NCBI GenBank assembly: GCA_026225095.1 | Contig: JAMFSC010000097.1 | Span: 1 to 44,018, forward strand | Direction of reading: 5' to 3' | DNA length: 44,018 nt | Source: a bacterium | GTDB lineage: Bacteria; Acidobacteriota; Terriglobia; Terriglobales; Acidobacteriaceae | In this document: piece by piece, positions 25,561 to 34,353 of the stretch | Layout: the number at the start of each line of letters is the position of its first letter | How positions within the stretch are numbered: position 1 is the first letter of the stretch | Program-made: the position numbers and the translations under genes | Notes under the pieces: model-generated | What the model was told of the DNA's origin: nothing | Seen by the model: the letters and a program-made list of their open reading frames with translations, nothing else | Database searches by the model: none

Positions 25561-26520
25561 CTAAACCGCCGAAACCCGCGTATGCCGGACATCGAGCATT
25601 GGAATTCCGCTCAGGTCTACGCAGATGTTCCAAAGCTGCTCCGCCGCGGCCCGTTCCCTGGCCTGCGGAGCGACCTTGGCCAGGCCAACGTCATCGCCGC
25701 GCATCTCCAGAAGGCCCTGCGGACCGTAGTAGCATCCGCCCTCAGCCCCAGGAGAGGTCGCAGCGTACAGCGTCGGAATCGCACCTCCGGCCTCCGAGTT
25801 CAGGAGCAGCCCAAACGCGCGCGTCATCCAGCCACGAGCCCACCGGTAGAGTGGCCGTTGTTCGCTGCTCTGGAACAGGTTCGTCGGGGCCACACCCGGA
25901 TGCGCCGCCATGCTCATGATCCTGGATCCCGTGGCCCGCAGCCGCCGTTCCAGCTCGATCGCGAAGATCAGATCGGCCAGCTTCGACTGCTGATAAGCCC
26001 GCGTCGGACTGTAGTCCCGGCTCGACTGAAGATCGGCGAAGTTCAGCCGCCCGTTCTTGTGCGCGATGGATGAAACCGTGACCACCCGCGGCGCGCCCGG
26101 AGCCTCACCCAGGCGGGGAAACATCAGCGCCGTCAGCGCGAAGTGTCCGACGACATTGGTCCCGAACTGCAGCTCGGAGCCATCCACGGTCTCCATCCGG
26201 CGCGGCGGAGCCATCACCCCGGCGTTATTCACCAGCAGGTCGAGCGGCGCCTCCTGCGAGGCTGCGAAGCTGTGAATCGATGCCAGCGAGGCCAGGTCGA
26301 GCACCGCCGATTCCACCCGCGCCCCGGCCACCAGACCCATCACCCTCGCCGCCGCCGCCTCACCCCGGCCCGGGTCGCGCGACGCCATCACCACCGTCGC
26401 CCCATTTCGGGCAAGCTCCAGCGCGGTGTAGAAGCCGATACCGCTATTGGCTCCCGTGACGATGGCCCGTCGCCCCGTCAGATCGGGAATCTGATCTACC
26501 GTCCAGCGTGGTTGTACCAT
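25561..26520 (-). CDS. Short-chain dehydrogenase/reductase, retinol-dehydrogenase-like
   Basis: About 319 residues. A Rossmann fold opens with the dinucleotide motif TGANSGIG (22-29), then NNAG (about 96-99) and the catalytic AYQQSK (YxxxK) with a preceding VSSIAHK serine. The order and spacing match classical SDRs of the RDH/WW-oxidoreductase branch, probably NADP-linked from VMASRD after the second strand. The substrate is unknown. The start is uncertain: ATG 26520 gives a standard SDR N-terminus; ATG 26559 would add 13 residues. It follows acnA on the same strand by about 90 bp and converges on plsX with 8 bp between stops. Confidence 0.87.
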   Translation of the reverse strand: MVQPRWTVDQIPDLTGRRAIVTGANSGIGFYTALELARNGATVVMASRDPGRGEAAAARVMGLVAGARVESAVLDLASLASIHSFAASQEAPLDLLVNNAGVMAPPRRMETVDGSELQFGTNVVGHFALTALMFPRLGEAPGAPRVVTVSSIAHKNGRLNFADLQSSRDYSPTRAYQQSKLADLIFAIELERRLRATGSRIMSMAAHPGVAPTNLFQSSEQRPLYRWARGWMTRAFGLLLNSEAGGAIPTLYAATSPGAEGGCYYGPQGLLEMRGDDVGLAKVAPQARERAAAEQLWNICVDLSGIPMLDVRHTRVSAV

Positions 26521-26612
26521 GCCTGCTTGGATGCCGGATCTCCCGGCGGGACCGGACATTTTCGATCCCGCCGGAGCAGATTGACCCTCGAGTTCCCGCG
26601 TTGGCACGCCCA

Positions 26613-29510
26613 CTACGCTTTGCCCGCAAGCTGGCGCAGCACGTACTGCAGGATTCCACCATGCTGGTAGTAGAGAATCTCCTGCGGCGTATCGATCCGC
26701 ACCGTGACCGGAAACTCCGTTTTGGTGCCGTCGGGGCACTGCGCAACGACGAGAATGCTCTTGCCGTTCTCGAACTTCGAGTCCAGCATCTCGCGCAGTT
26801 GTCCTGGCCGCTCGCCGATCGTGTAGGTCTCCTCGCCGTTCAGCAGGTGCGACTCCGCATTCTCACCCGGCTGGAACTGCAGCGGCAGAATGCCCATCCC
26901 GACCAGATTCGAACGGTGAATCCGCTCATAACTCTCGGCGATCACGAACCGGATCCCGAGCAGCCTCGGACCCTTCGCCGCCCAGTCCCGGCTGGAGCCG
27001 GACCCATACTCCTTGCCCGCCAGGATCGCCAGCGGAACACCCCACTCGGCGTACTTCACCGAAGCGTCGTAGATGCTCATCCCCGTCCCCTCCGGCAGAA
27101 GCCGCGTCACGCCGCCCTCGGTACCCGGAGCCAGCTTGTTCTTCAAACGAACATTGGCGAACGTCCCACGAACCATCACCTCATGATTTCCACGCCTGCT
27201 TCCATAGCTGTTGAAATCGCTCGGCTTCACACCATGCTCGATGAGGTATTTTCCCGCAGGCCCATTCAGCTTGATCGATCCCGCAGGCGAGATGTGATCG
27301 GTCGTCACCGAATCGCCCAACACCGCCAGAATCCGCGCATCGACGATATCCTCCACTTGCGCAGGAGTTGCAGGCATTCCGTCGAAGTACGGAGCCTTCC
27401 GGATATAGGTCGAATCCGCCTCCCAACCGTAAGTCTCTCCCTCAGGGAACTTGAGGTGCTGCCAGTTCTGGTCGCCATCCGACACCGTCGAGTACTGGTG
27501 CCGGAACATCTCCGAGTCGATCGACCCCGAAACCGCCTCCGAGACCTCCGCCTGGGTGGGCCAGATATCCTTCAGATACACAGGCTGACCCTCCGCATCG
27601 CGCCCCAGCGGTTCCGTCTGGAAGTTATGCCCGATATGACCGGCAAGCGCATAAGCCACAACCAGCGGTGGACTCATCAGGTAGTTGGCCCGAACCTCGG
27701 CCGAGATGCGACCCTCGAAGTTCCGGTTCCCCGAGAGCACCGAGACCGCAACCAGGTTATGGTCCTCGATCGCCTTGCTCACATCCGTCGGCAGAGGTCC
27801 CGAGTTCCCGATGCAGGTCGTGCATCCGTACCCAACCACCTGGAACCGAAGCTGGTCGAGATAGGGCATCAGCCCCGCGCGGACGTAGTAATCGGTGACA
27901 ACTCGCGATCCCGGAGCCAGCGACGACTTCACCCAGGGAGGTGTTCGAAGCCCCTTCTGAACCGCCTTCTTCGCCAGCAGCCCCGCAGCCATCATCACGT
28001 AGGGATTGGAGGTATTGGTGCAGCTTGTGATGGCCGCGATGACGATCGAGCCATCGTGCAGATACGGCTCCGGATCGATGCCGAAGCGCCCCTTGATCGA
28101 CATCACCGGAGCTTCGACCGGCACCGTGCCTGGTCCCGGCGTCAGCGTAGCTACCGGAACGACGTCGACCGGCACCCAGGGAGCAGGCGCGCCAAGACCG
28201 CTGGTGACGTCCCCGTAGGCACTCGCGTGGCCGCCTTCCCCCTCCCACCGAACCATCTGGCGGGCTGCCTGCTTGTTGGCGTTAGGACCCTGCAAAGCTG
28301 GAAGCTGCTGGGCGAAGCTCGCTCCCGCCTCGGACAGCAGCACCCGATCCTGCGGACGCTTCGGTCCGGCGACTGACGGCTCGACCGTGGCCAGATCGAG
28401 GGAGATGGTGGCGGAGTAGACGGCTTCCGGCGCATCGGCGGTGTGGAAGAGGCCTTGCTCGCGGTAGTAGGTCTCGACGAGCGCGATGTGCTCCTCGGTG
28501 CGTCCGGTCAGGCGCAGATAACGAAGGGTCTCGGCGTCGACGGGAAAGATGCCACAGGTAGCGCCGTACTCCGGAGCCATGTTGGCGATGGTGGCGCGAT
28601 CTGCCAGCGGAAGCTCGGCGATTCCCGGTCCGTAGAACTCCACGAACTTGCCCACCACGCCGAGCTTGCGCAGCATCTCGGTCACGGTCAGCACCAGGTC
28701 GGTCGCGGTCGTGCCTTCGCTGAGCCTGCCGGTCAGCCGGAACCCGACCACCTGGGGAAGCAGCATCGAGACAGGCTGACCAAGCATCGCCGCCTCCGCC
28801 TCAATGCCTCCAACGCCCCAGCCAAGCACGCCCAGGCCGTTGACCATCGTGGTGTGAGAGTCGGTTCCGACCAGCGTATCGGGATAGGCGAGGATGCTCC
28901 CCTCAGCGTCAGGCTGCGTGGTGAAGACCACACGCGCAAGATACTCGAGGTTCACCTGGTGGCAGATTCCCATGCCGGGCGGAACAGCGGAGAAGTTCCG
29001 GAAGGCGGTCTGTCCCCACTTCAGGAACGCGTACCGCTCGCGATTGCGCTGGAACTCGAGCGCAGCGTTCAGGTCGTAGGCGTTGGTCGTGCCGAACTCG
29101 TCCACCTGCACCGAGTGGTCGATTACAAGCTCTGCAGGTTGCAGCGGGTTGATCAGCTCAGGATCTCCGCCCAGCGCACGCATGGCATCGCGCATCGCCG
29201 CGAGGTCAACGATGGCGGGAACCCCGGTAAAGTCCTGCATCAGCACCCGGGCCGGCATGTAGGCGATCTCGCGGCTCGGTTCGGCCTTGGGGTCCCATGC
29301 GGCGAGAAAGCGGATATCGTCCGCGGTCACGGTCCTGCCGTCCTCGTGGCGCAGCAGGTTCTCAAGCAGGATGCGAAGCGAAAAGGGAAGCCTGGTCAAA
29401 TCGATTCCCTGATCGGTAAGAGCCTGCAGACGGAAGAGGCCGACCGTGCTGGAGCCCGAAGTGAGCGTGGATCGGCTATGGAAGGAGTCTGGATGAGCGG
29501 TGTTCGACAT
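26613..29510 (-). CDS. acnA: Aconitate hydratase A
   Basis: A 965-residue aconitase of the AcnA/IRP1 type, slightly longer than E. coli AcnA. It has ITSCTNTSNP with the first Fe-S cysteine, GYGCTTCIGNSGPL with the other two, SYGSRRGNHEVM, and GKEYGSGSSRDWAAKG in the swivel domain. It converts citrate to isocitrate in the TCA cycle with a labile 4Fe-4S cluster, and AcnA proteins can act as RNA-binding regulators when the cluster is lost. The start at 29510 has AGGAGAA upstream. It stands alone apart from the downstream SDR gene. Confidence 0.97.
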   Translation of the reverse strand: MSNTAHPDSFHSRSTLTSGSSTVGLFRLQALTDQGIDLTRLPFSLRILLENLLRHEDGRTVTADDIRFLAAWDPKAEPSREIAYMPARVLMQDFTGVPAIVDLAAMRDAMRALGGDPELINPLQPAELVIDHSVQVDEFGTTNAYDLNAALEFQRNRERYAFLKWGQTAFRNFSAVPPGMGICHQVNLEYLARVVFTTQPDAEGSILAYPDTLVGTDSHTTMVNGLGVLGWGVGGIEAEAAMLGQPVSMLLPQVVGFRLTGRLSEGTTATDLVLTVTEMLRKLGVVGKFVEFYGPGIAELPLADRATIANMAPEYGATCGIFPVDAETLRYLRLTGRTEEHIALVETYYREQGLFHTADAPEAVYSATISLDLATVEPSVAGPKRPQDRVLLSEAGASFAQQLPALQGPNANKQAARQMVRWEGEGGHASAYGDVTSGLGAPAPWVPVDVVPVATLTPGPGTVPVEAPVMSIKGRFGIDPEPYLHDGSIVIAAITSCTNTSNPYVMMAAGLLAKKAVQKGLRTPPWVKSSLAPGSRVVTDYYVRAGLMPYLDQLRFQVVGYGCTTCIGNSGPLPTDVSKAIEDHNLVAVSVLSGNRNFEGRISAEVRANYLMSPPLVVAYALAGHIGHNFQTEPLGRDAEGQPVYLKDIWPTQAEVSEAVSGSIDSEMFRHQYSTVSDGDQNWQHLKFPEGETYGWEADSTYIRKAPYFDGMPATPAQVEDIVDARILAVLGDSVTTDHISPAGSIKLNGPAGKYLIEHGVKPSDFNSYGSRRGNHEVMVRGTFANVRLKNKLAPGTEGGVTRLLPEGTGMSIYDASVKYAEWGVPLAILAGKEYGSGSSRDWAAKGPRLLGIRFVIAESYERIHRSNLVGMGILPLQFQPGENAESHLLNGEETYTIGERPGQLREMLDSKFENGKSILVVAQCPDGTKTEFPVTVRIDTPQEILYYQHGGILQYVLRQLAGKA

Positions 29511-29862
29511 GCGGAATTCTCCTGAAAGGAAGGGGGCGAAGGACGCCGAAGGGACGTGGGGATGGGCCGAAGACGACCGATGGATCGGGTCTGGAAAGAA
29601 GGGTCGAAGCTAGGCGCGACCGCGATCGCGGCGTCCGTGACGAAAGCGCTTGAGGAGGGGGAAGCGCGGGCTCATGTGGATTATTTTACTGCGACCTGGC
29701 GCTCTCCGATCAACCGCCGGAACGGGACTGCAACGAAAGCACGTGGTCGGTGTTCCTAAATGGTGTGACGCACTTGGACTCGGACTGAGAGTCGTGCATC
29801 AGATCAGGAGGGCCCGCATTTTTCGCTGGCTCCGCCGCTGTATGAGAAGGTTGGTAACCGAC
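29511..29862. other. 352-bp intergenic region between divergent acnA and lipoprotein genes
   Basis: It must hold the promoters of both divergent genes, but I see no clear -35/-10 pair for either. The only recognisable structure is the 12-bp palindrome CCGCGATCGCGG at 29620-29631. Short frames present here are not protein-like. Confidence 0.4.
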
Positions 29863-31653
29863 ATGAAAGCACAAACGATGACAAATTCGAACTCCAGCGG
29901 CAGATGGTCTGGCCGGCCCACTCAATATGCCCTCGCGGCCGCTCTCGCTCTGGGAGCCCTCGCCGGATGCAAGAAGACACCCGAACCGCAGACGCAGGCG
30001 ACCATCATCGACAACAACAGCGGCGCGGATCCGGCCCTGGCCAACCTCGCCCCCGTTCCCGTCCCCGCGAATGCTCCGGTGCAGGCTTCCACCGCCACCG
30101 CGCCCGCCCCACAGCGGGTGCGCGTACTGGGCCAGCAGGCCAGCTATCCACAACAGCAGACGTCCGAAGAGTATCCGCAACAGCCGTACCAACAGCCGTA
30201 CCAGCAGCCCGCCCAACAGCAGCCGGATAACGGCCAGTACGCCAGCGACTATCCGGACTACGACGCCGGGGTGGATCAGGGATACGATGCCCTCGAGCAG
30301 GCTGACCAGCCTCCGCCTCCGCTTCCGGTCTACGAGCAGCCGCCCGCGCCGGAGCAGGATGACCTCTGGACTCCCGGCTACTGGGGCTACGGCGGCAATG
30401 GCTACTACTGGGTCCCCGGTGCGTGGGTCGCGGCTCCTTACGCGGGAGCGCTCTGGACTCCCGGCTACTGGGGCTACGTCGGGAACCGGTATCGCTACCA
30501 CCACGGATTCTGGGCGCGGCACATCGGCTACTACGGCGGAATCAACTACGGCTTCGGTTACTTCGGCTCCGGCTACGAGGGTGGTTATTGGAACAACGAT
30601 CACTTCTACTACAACCGCTCCGTCAACCGGGTGAACTACACCAACATCCACAACGTGTATGAGCGCAACGTGACGATCGATAACCACACGCGCGTCTCAT
30701 ACAACGGCGGGAACGGGGGGGTGCGCTTCGCACCACGGCCACAGGAGATCGCTGTGCTGCATGAACAGCGAACTCCGGCGATGGCTACCCAGCGCCAGTT
30801 CCGGCAGGAAGCCGCTCAGAATCCGCAACAGTTCTATAACCGAAATCACGGCCAGCCCGCACAGTTCGCCGTGAACCGTGCGGTTCCGGCGGTGCGTGGC
30901 ATCCAGGCTCCCGCGCCGCAGCAGCAGATGCAGCAACAGCAGCGGTTTCAGCAGGCTCAGCAGCAAAATCAGCTGAACCAGCAGCAGAGACAGAACGAGC
31001 AACAGCAAAGAACGATCCAGGAACAGCAACGGACAGCGCAGGAACAGCAGCGTGCGGCGCAGGGGCAGCAACAGTTGAATCAGCATAATGTTCAGGTGCA
31101 GGAGCAGCAGCGGAACGTTCAGGAACAGCAGCGTAATGCCCAGTTACAGCAGAGAAACGTCCAGCAGCAGAACGCCGCGGCCCAGCAACAAGTGCAGCAA
31201 CGCGACGCGCGACAGGCGCAGCAGCCCAATGTGCAGCAGGAGCAGCAGCGTAATCTCCAGGTGCAGCAGCAACGAAATGCGGAGATGCAGCAGAGGAACG
31301 TGCAGCAGCAAAATGCAGCGGCCCAACAACAGGCGCAGCAACGCAACGCTCAACAGCAGGCGCAGCAGCGCAACATGCAGCAGGAGCAGCAGCAGCGTAA
31401 TTCCCAGATGCAACAGCAACGCAATGCGGAGATGCAGCAAAGGAACCCCCAGCGCAATCCGCCGGTTCCGCAGCAGGCACCACAGGTTACGGCTCCGGCG
31501 CACGAGCAGCACGTTCAACCCCAGCAGCCTCAACCCCGTGCTCAGCCTCCGGCGCAGCCGCAACATATGCAGGCTGCGCCTCAGCCTCATGCGGCCCCGG
31601 CACCCCAGGGTCGCGCTGAGCCCGAGCGTGGGGGCGGTGAGCGGCCCCGCTAA
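29863..31653 (+). CDS. YXWGXW-repeat lipoprotein with Gln-rich tail
   Basis: 596 residues. A lipobox LAGC places the lipidated cysteine at 36, after a hydrophobic stretch ALAAALALGA. Then come a Pro/Gln/Tyr-rich linker, two WTPGYWGY units (about 169 and 198) with WVPGAWV between them, and a Gly/Tyr/Asn-rich block. The tail, about 350-560, is mostly Gln, Asn and Arg and contains 47-49-residue tandem repeats. YXWGXW proteins are surface or envelope proteins of unknown function, common in Acidobacteria and Proteobacteria. The start at 29863 gives the best signal peptide (GAGAAGG upstream); ATG 29878 is also possible. It is divergent from acnA and not in an operon. Confidence 0.8.
   Translation: MKAQTMTNSNSSGRWSGRPTQYALAAALALGALAGCKKTPEPQTQATIIDNNSGADPALANLAPVPVPANAPVQASTATAPAPQRVRVLGQQASYPQQQTSEEYPQQPYQQPYQQPAQQQPDNGQYASDYPDYDAGVDQGYDALEQADQPPPPLPVYEQPPAPEQDDLWTPGYWGYGGNGYYWVPGAWVAAPYAGALWTPGYWGYVGNRYRYHHGFWARHIGYYGGINYGFGYFGSGYEGGYWNNDHFYYNRSVNRVNYTNIHNVYERNVTIDNHTRVSYNGGNGGVRFAPRPQEIAVLHEQRTPAMATQRQFRQEAAQNPQQFYNRNHGQPAQFAVNRAVPAVRGIQAPAPQQQMQQQQRFQQAQQQNQLNQQQRQNEQQQRTIQEQQRTAQEQQRAAQGQQQLNQHNVQVQEQQRNVQEQQRNAQLQQRNVQQQNAAAQQQVQQRDARQAQQPNVQQEQQRNLQVQQQRNAEMQQRNVQQQNAAAQQQAQQRNAQQQAQQRNMQQEQQQRNSQMQQQRNAEMQQRNPQRNPPVPQQAPQVTAPAHEQHVQPQQPQPRAQPPAQPQHMQAAPQPHAAPAPQGRAEPERGGGERPR
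31144..31440 (+). repeat. Tandem repeat inside the Gln-rich tail
   Basis: Two consecutive units of 141 bp (31144-31284) and 147 bp (31285-31431) each begin xQQRNVQQQNAAAQQQ and end QQQRNAE; a third begins at 31432 and breaks off. Codon choice differs between units, so the duplication is not recent. Confidence 0.75.
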
Positions 31654-31777
31654 CGGGTCGAAGTTTGGCGTACCGGCTCAACGCGACCGGTACGCCCATT
31701 TCTTCATCGAATCACGGGGGATGGGGATACACATTCCCCACTCCAGCAACGAAGTATCGAAAACCCCGACGGAGAAA

Positions 31778-32398
31778 TCACTCCGTGGATGCTGAAGGCT
31801 CTTCTTCCCACGCGTGATGGCACTCCTCGCAACACCAGTGGTTGACCGGATCGGCGGATTCGAGGAGCGGTTCGAGGGCTCCGCAGGCAGGGCAGGCAGG
31901 CGCGACGAAGTCTTCAGGGGCGATGTCCGGTTCGCTGGCGATGTGAGTGGGGATGGGTTCGGAGAGGATGATGGCAGCGGGTTGGGCGTCGGCGGGCCTG
32001 ACGACGAGGCACGGGCCAAGGTTCCGGACCTGTCTCATCCAGGCGGGTACGATGTAGCCCAGCACGCCGGATTCCGCGAGGAAGGCGTGCGCGTCCGCCG
32101 TCTGGCGCTCGGTGGCGAAGAGGAACGTGCAATCGTCGGAGGCGAGGGGTGCATAGGCGATCCAGTCGATCGGCTCGTCGGGATCCGACTCTTCCACCCC
32201 GTCCGGCAGGTTGCCTGTCGGGATGGGGGACGATTCGAGGTTGCGCCGGGCGATCTCATCGCGCAGGGCGGCCTGTGCGACCGGGGTGAGCTCCGCAGCC
32301 TCGCGGGCGAGCGCCAGCAGGGGCTCGTCGGGGAGATCGCGGTAGGTGGCTTCCAGTTGGGTGTACTCTTCGGGCTTCTCGCCGGCGGACCAGTCCAT
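31778..32398 (-). CDS. DUF2007-like protein with C-terminal zinc ribbon
   Basis: 206 residues. An acidic N-terminal third with a helical segment (LPDEPLLALAREAAEL) is followed by a DUF2007-type domain (FLFATERQTADAHAFLAESGVLGYIVP to CLVVRPADAQPAAIIL) and a C-terminal zinc ribbon with CPACG and CCEECHHAWEEE. DUF2007 domains are proposed to bind small ligands or proteins; no function is established. The start at 32398 is chosen because the upstream in-frame sequence is part of hairpin repeat C, and a -10 box lies 7 nt before this ATG. It does not overlap its neighbours. Confidence 0.72.
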   Translation of the reverse strand: MDWSAGEKPEEYTQLEATYRDLPDEPLLALAREAAELTPVAQAALRDEIARRNLESSPIPTGNLPDGVEESDPDEPIDWIAYAPLASDDCTFLFATERQTADAHAFLAESGVLGYIVPAWMRQVRNLGPCLVVRPADAQPAAIILSEPIPTHIASEPDIAPEDFVAPACPACGALEPLLESADPVNHWCCEECHHAWEEEPSASTE

Positions 32399-32405
32399 AT
32401 CCGGA

Positions 32406-32414
32406 ACTGTACCA
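32406..32414 (-). promoter_or_regulatory. Extended -10 of a probable leaderless promoter (DUF2007 gene)
   Basis: On the minus strand TGGTACAGT (TGn plus TANNNT) ends 7 nt before the ATG at 32398. No Shine-Dalgarno sequence is seen. It fits the leaderless pattern of other genes here. Confidence 0.4.
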
Positions 32415-32453
32415 GCTTGCCCCGTCTCCCGCCGTTCCACAGAGTCGTCCTCG

Positions 32454-32538
32454 CGACCATCGGGAGCGCCCAGCGAAGCCCAAGAAGTGTCACGAATGTC
32501 TTGCCGAAGGCCCCGTGGCCGCTCCACGCGCAGTGGGC
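32454..32538 (+). repeat. Hairpin repeat element, copy C (long form, 3'-truncated)
   Basis: Same family as 18153, 23534 and 43794. It has the extra TCTTGCCGAAGGCCCC block in the first helix (GTCAC with GTGGC, one T-G pair) and TCCAC-gcgca-GTGGG as the second, but lacks the third GTCC/GGAC helix. It lies between two minus-strand genes, antisense to them, and ends 2 nt before the stop codon at 32541. Confidence 0.75.
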
Positions 32539-32540
32539 TT

Positions 32541-33377
32541 TTACTGTTCGATGAGTTCCACACCCTGGGCTACGCTCATGTCATAGGGGAGCTGTTTGAA
32601 CTCGGTCCTGACGACGTGCTCATTCTTTCCGAGAGACTTGAACAGGATCGCCTTGCCGTTGATGGCCGTGTCGACGAGCGCCGTCTTCCATTGCCCCGGT
32701 GAAACCAGGTCGCGTTCGGTCTCGAAGCTGCTTCCGGCGTGAATGGTTGCGAGTCCAAAGCCGACGCTGATGTCCTGCGGCAGGCGTGCCTGGATGTGGT
32801 GAAGACGCATCGCCTGGGCGTCGATGGTGACGGTCCCGCTCATCCCGTGGAGGACCTTCTCTTCCATGGATTGGGTCCGGTAGTCAGGGTTGGGATGGAA
32901 GTCCAGCAGGATGTGGTCGCCCTGCTGGCGCAGGTTATCGATGAGAAAGGCCTTGGGGAGCAGGTCGAGCATGGCCTTGGCCTTATCCTCGTCGTTCTTC
33001 TTGGCATGCTCGGCGTTGCTGAAGGCGGAGGGATCGGCGACGATCGCGGCCAGGCGTCCGCGTTCGGAGGAGACGCGATCCGGGGAGATGGGCTGGCCAT
33101 CTTCTTCGAGCAGGAAGCGAAGCTTGCCGGCGCTGGTCTCGGCAACCCGCTCCTTCCAGATATGGTTTCCGGTCCGCTCGGATCGCTCGGTGGCGACGTA
33201 GAAGAAGTGCTGCCGGTGCAGCGCAGCTTCGTCTTCGCGAGAGACCATCTGCGTAACAATCTCCCTGGCATCCGGCAGAGGCGGGGACGATGAGCGCGCC
33301 GGAAGGTTCGTCGAGATCGAAAGGCTCAAGATGGCGAAGGTGCGGAGGAGGGCGGGGTTCCCGATCGGCTTGCTCAT
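32541..33377 (-). CDS. Exported protein of unknown function
   Basis: 278 residues with an N-terminal hydrophobic segment (LLRTFAILSLSIST) that reads as a signal peptide. I do not recognise a family. Visible features are an early SREDEAALHRQHFFYVATERSER block, HIWKERVAE, a charged central region (NDEDKAKAMLDLLPKAFL) and several short beta-like stretches later (LLDFHPNPDYRTQ, GTVTIDAQAMRLHHIQARL, GFGLATIHAGSSFE). The beta-rich second half faintly recalls LolA-like lipid- or lipoprotein-binding folds, but no motif supports that. AGGA lies 9 nt before the start. It precedes the DUF2007 gene on the same strand, with repeat C between them. Confidence 0.65.
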   Translation of the reverse strand: MSKPIGNPALLRTFAILSLSISTNLPARSSSPPLPDAREIVTQMVSREDEAALHRQHFFYVATERSERTGNHIWKERVAETSAGKLRFLLEEDGQPISPDRVSSERGRLAAIVADPSAFSNAEHAKKNDEDKAKAMLDLLPKAFLIDNLRQQGDHILLDFHPNPDYRTQSMEEKVLHGMSGTVTIDAQAMRLHHIQARLPQDISVGFGLATIHAGSSFETERDLVSPGQWKTALVDTAINGKAILFKSLGKNEHVVRTEFKQLPYDMSVAQGVELIEQ

Positions 33378-33448
33378 TGCGGTCTATCCTGACACAGGAA
33401 TGCTTTATCTGAGCTTAAGATGCGGCGGAGAGGCTGGGGGCGGGGAAG

Positions 33449-34318
33449 ATGACCGAAATGTCACGGTCCGATGTCACGCTGCGGGAGGCGCAGGTTGGAG
33501 CCGCCCGGCGGCTGGCGGAGAGGCCGGAGTTGCGCGATCAGGCTGGCCGCGACGCGGAGTATCTCTTGCTTTGGGCGCTGGGATTGCCCCGGACGGAGTT
33601 GTTTGCGCGGCCTGAACGCGTGTTGGCAGAAGAGGAGTTAGCCCGGGTCGAGGCCGCAATCGCGCGCCGGTTGATGCTGGAACCGGTCCAGTACATCACC
33701 GGCGTTCAGGAGTTCCACGGGCTCGAGTTCCGGGTGACTTCGGCAACCCTAATCCCCCGGCCGGAGACGGAGCTTCTGGTGGATGCCTTGCTGGAGCGCA
33801 TTCCGGTCGGGAAGGAAGTGCGGATCGTCGATATCGGGACGGGTTCGGGGGCGATTGCGGTGGCGCTGGCCGTGAAGCTTCCGCTGGCCCACGTTGTGGC
33901 GCTGGATCTGTCCGAAGCGGCACTGGAGGTCGCCCGGCAGAATGCGTTGGCTCACAGCGTCAGCGAGCGGGTGGAGCTTCTGCGGTCCGATCTCCTGAAC
34001 GGAGTAGGCGAGGCGCTGTTCGACGTGATCGTAAGCAATCCCCCTTATATTCCAGGGGGAGATCGGGTCACGCTCCATCCGCAGGTTCGGGACTTCGAGC
34101 CGAGAACAGCTTTGTTCGCCGGAAACGACGGACTGGACGTCTACCAGCGGCTCGTCCCGCAAGCCTGGGCGAGGCTTCGACCGGGCGGCCTGTTGGCGAT
34201 GGAGATGGGGTTCGGCCAGGCCGAGGCCCTGCGGGCGATGCTTCAAGGATGGGACGGAGTCGAGGTGCTCGTCGATCTACAGGGAATCGAGCGGGTCGTG
34301 GTTGCGACCAGGTTGTGA
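33449..34318 (+). CDS. prmC: Release-factor glutamine methyltransferase PrmC
   Basis: 289 residues. It has an N-terminal helical domain, PRPETELLV, the SAM-binding motif DIGTGSGAIAVALA (about 128-141), and the catalytic NPPY at 197-200 (SNPPYIPGGD). The NPPY motif with PRPETE identifies PrmC/HemK, which methylates the GGQ glutamine of peptide release factors. The release-factor gene prfA is often adjacent; it is not in this window. The ATG at 33449 has GGGGAAG directly upstream. It is divergent from the unknown exported gene. Confidence 0.93.
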   Translation: MTEMSRSDVTLREAQVGAARRLAERPELRDQAGRDAEYLLLWALGLPRTELFARPERVLAEEELARVEAAIARRLMLEPVQYITGVQEFHGLEFRVTSATLIPRPETELLVDALLERIPVGKEVRIVDIGTGSGAIAVALAVKLPLAHVVALDLSEAALEVARQNALAHSVSERVELLRSDLLNGVGEALFDVIVSNPPYIPGGDRVTLHPQVRDFEPRTALFAGNDGLDVYQRLVPQAWARLRPGGLLAMEMGFGQAEALRAMLQGWDGVEVLVDLQGIERVVVATRL

Positions 34319-34320
34319 AA

Positions 34321-34348
34321 CTCACAACTCACAACTCACAACTCACAA
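34321..34348. repeat. Heptanucleotide tandem repeat, CTCACAA x4
   Basis: Four exact copies of the 7-bp unit fill most of the 35-bp gap between the stop codons of prmC and the molybdopterin oxidoreductase gene. It could be a replication-slippage product. No further function is suggested. Confidence 0.8.
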
Positions 34349-34353
34349 CCGTC

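Noticed and set aside
26520..26739. Longer N-terminus of the SDR gene starting at 26739
   Set aside because: It would overlap the end of acnA on the same strand, and its translation lacks SDR similarity before the Rossmann motif.
30900..31470. CAG-rich region as a mobile or non-coding repeat
   Set aside because: It stays in frame with the lipoprotein from lipobox to stop, so it is a coding low-complexity tail.
34321..34348. Short direct repeats as a CRISPR array
   Set aside because: Units are 7 bp with no spacers, and there are no cas genes. It is a microsatellite.
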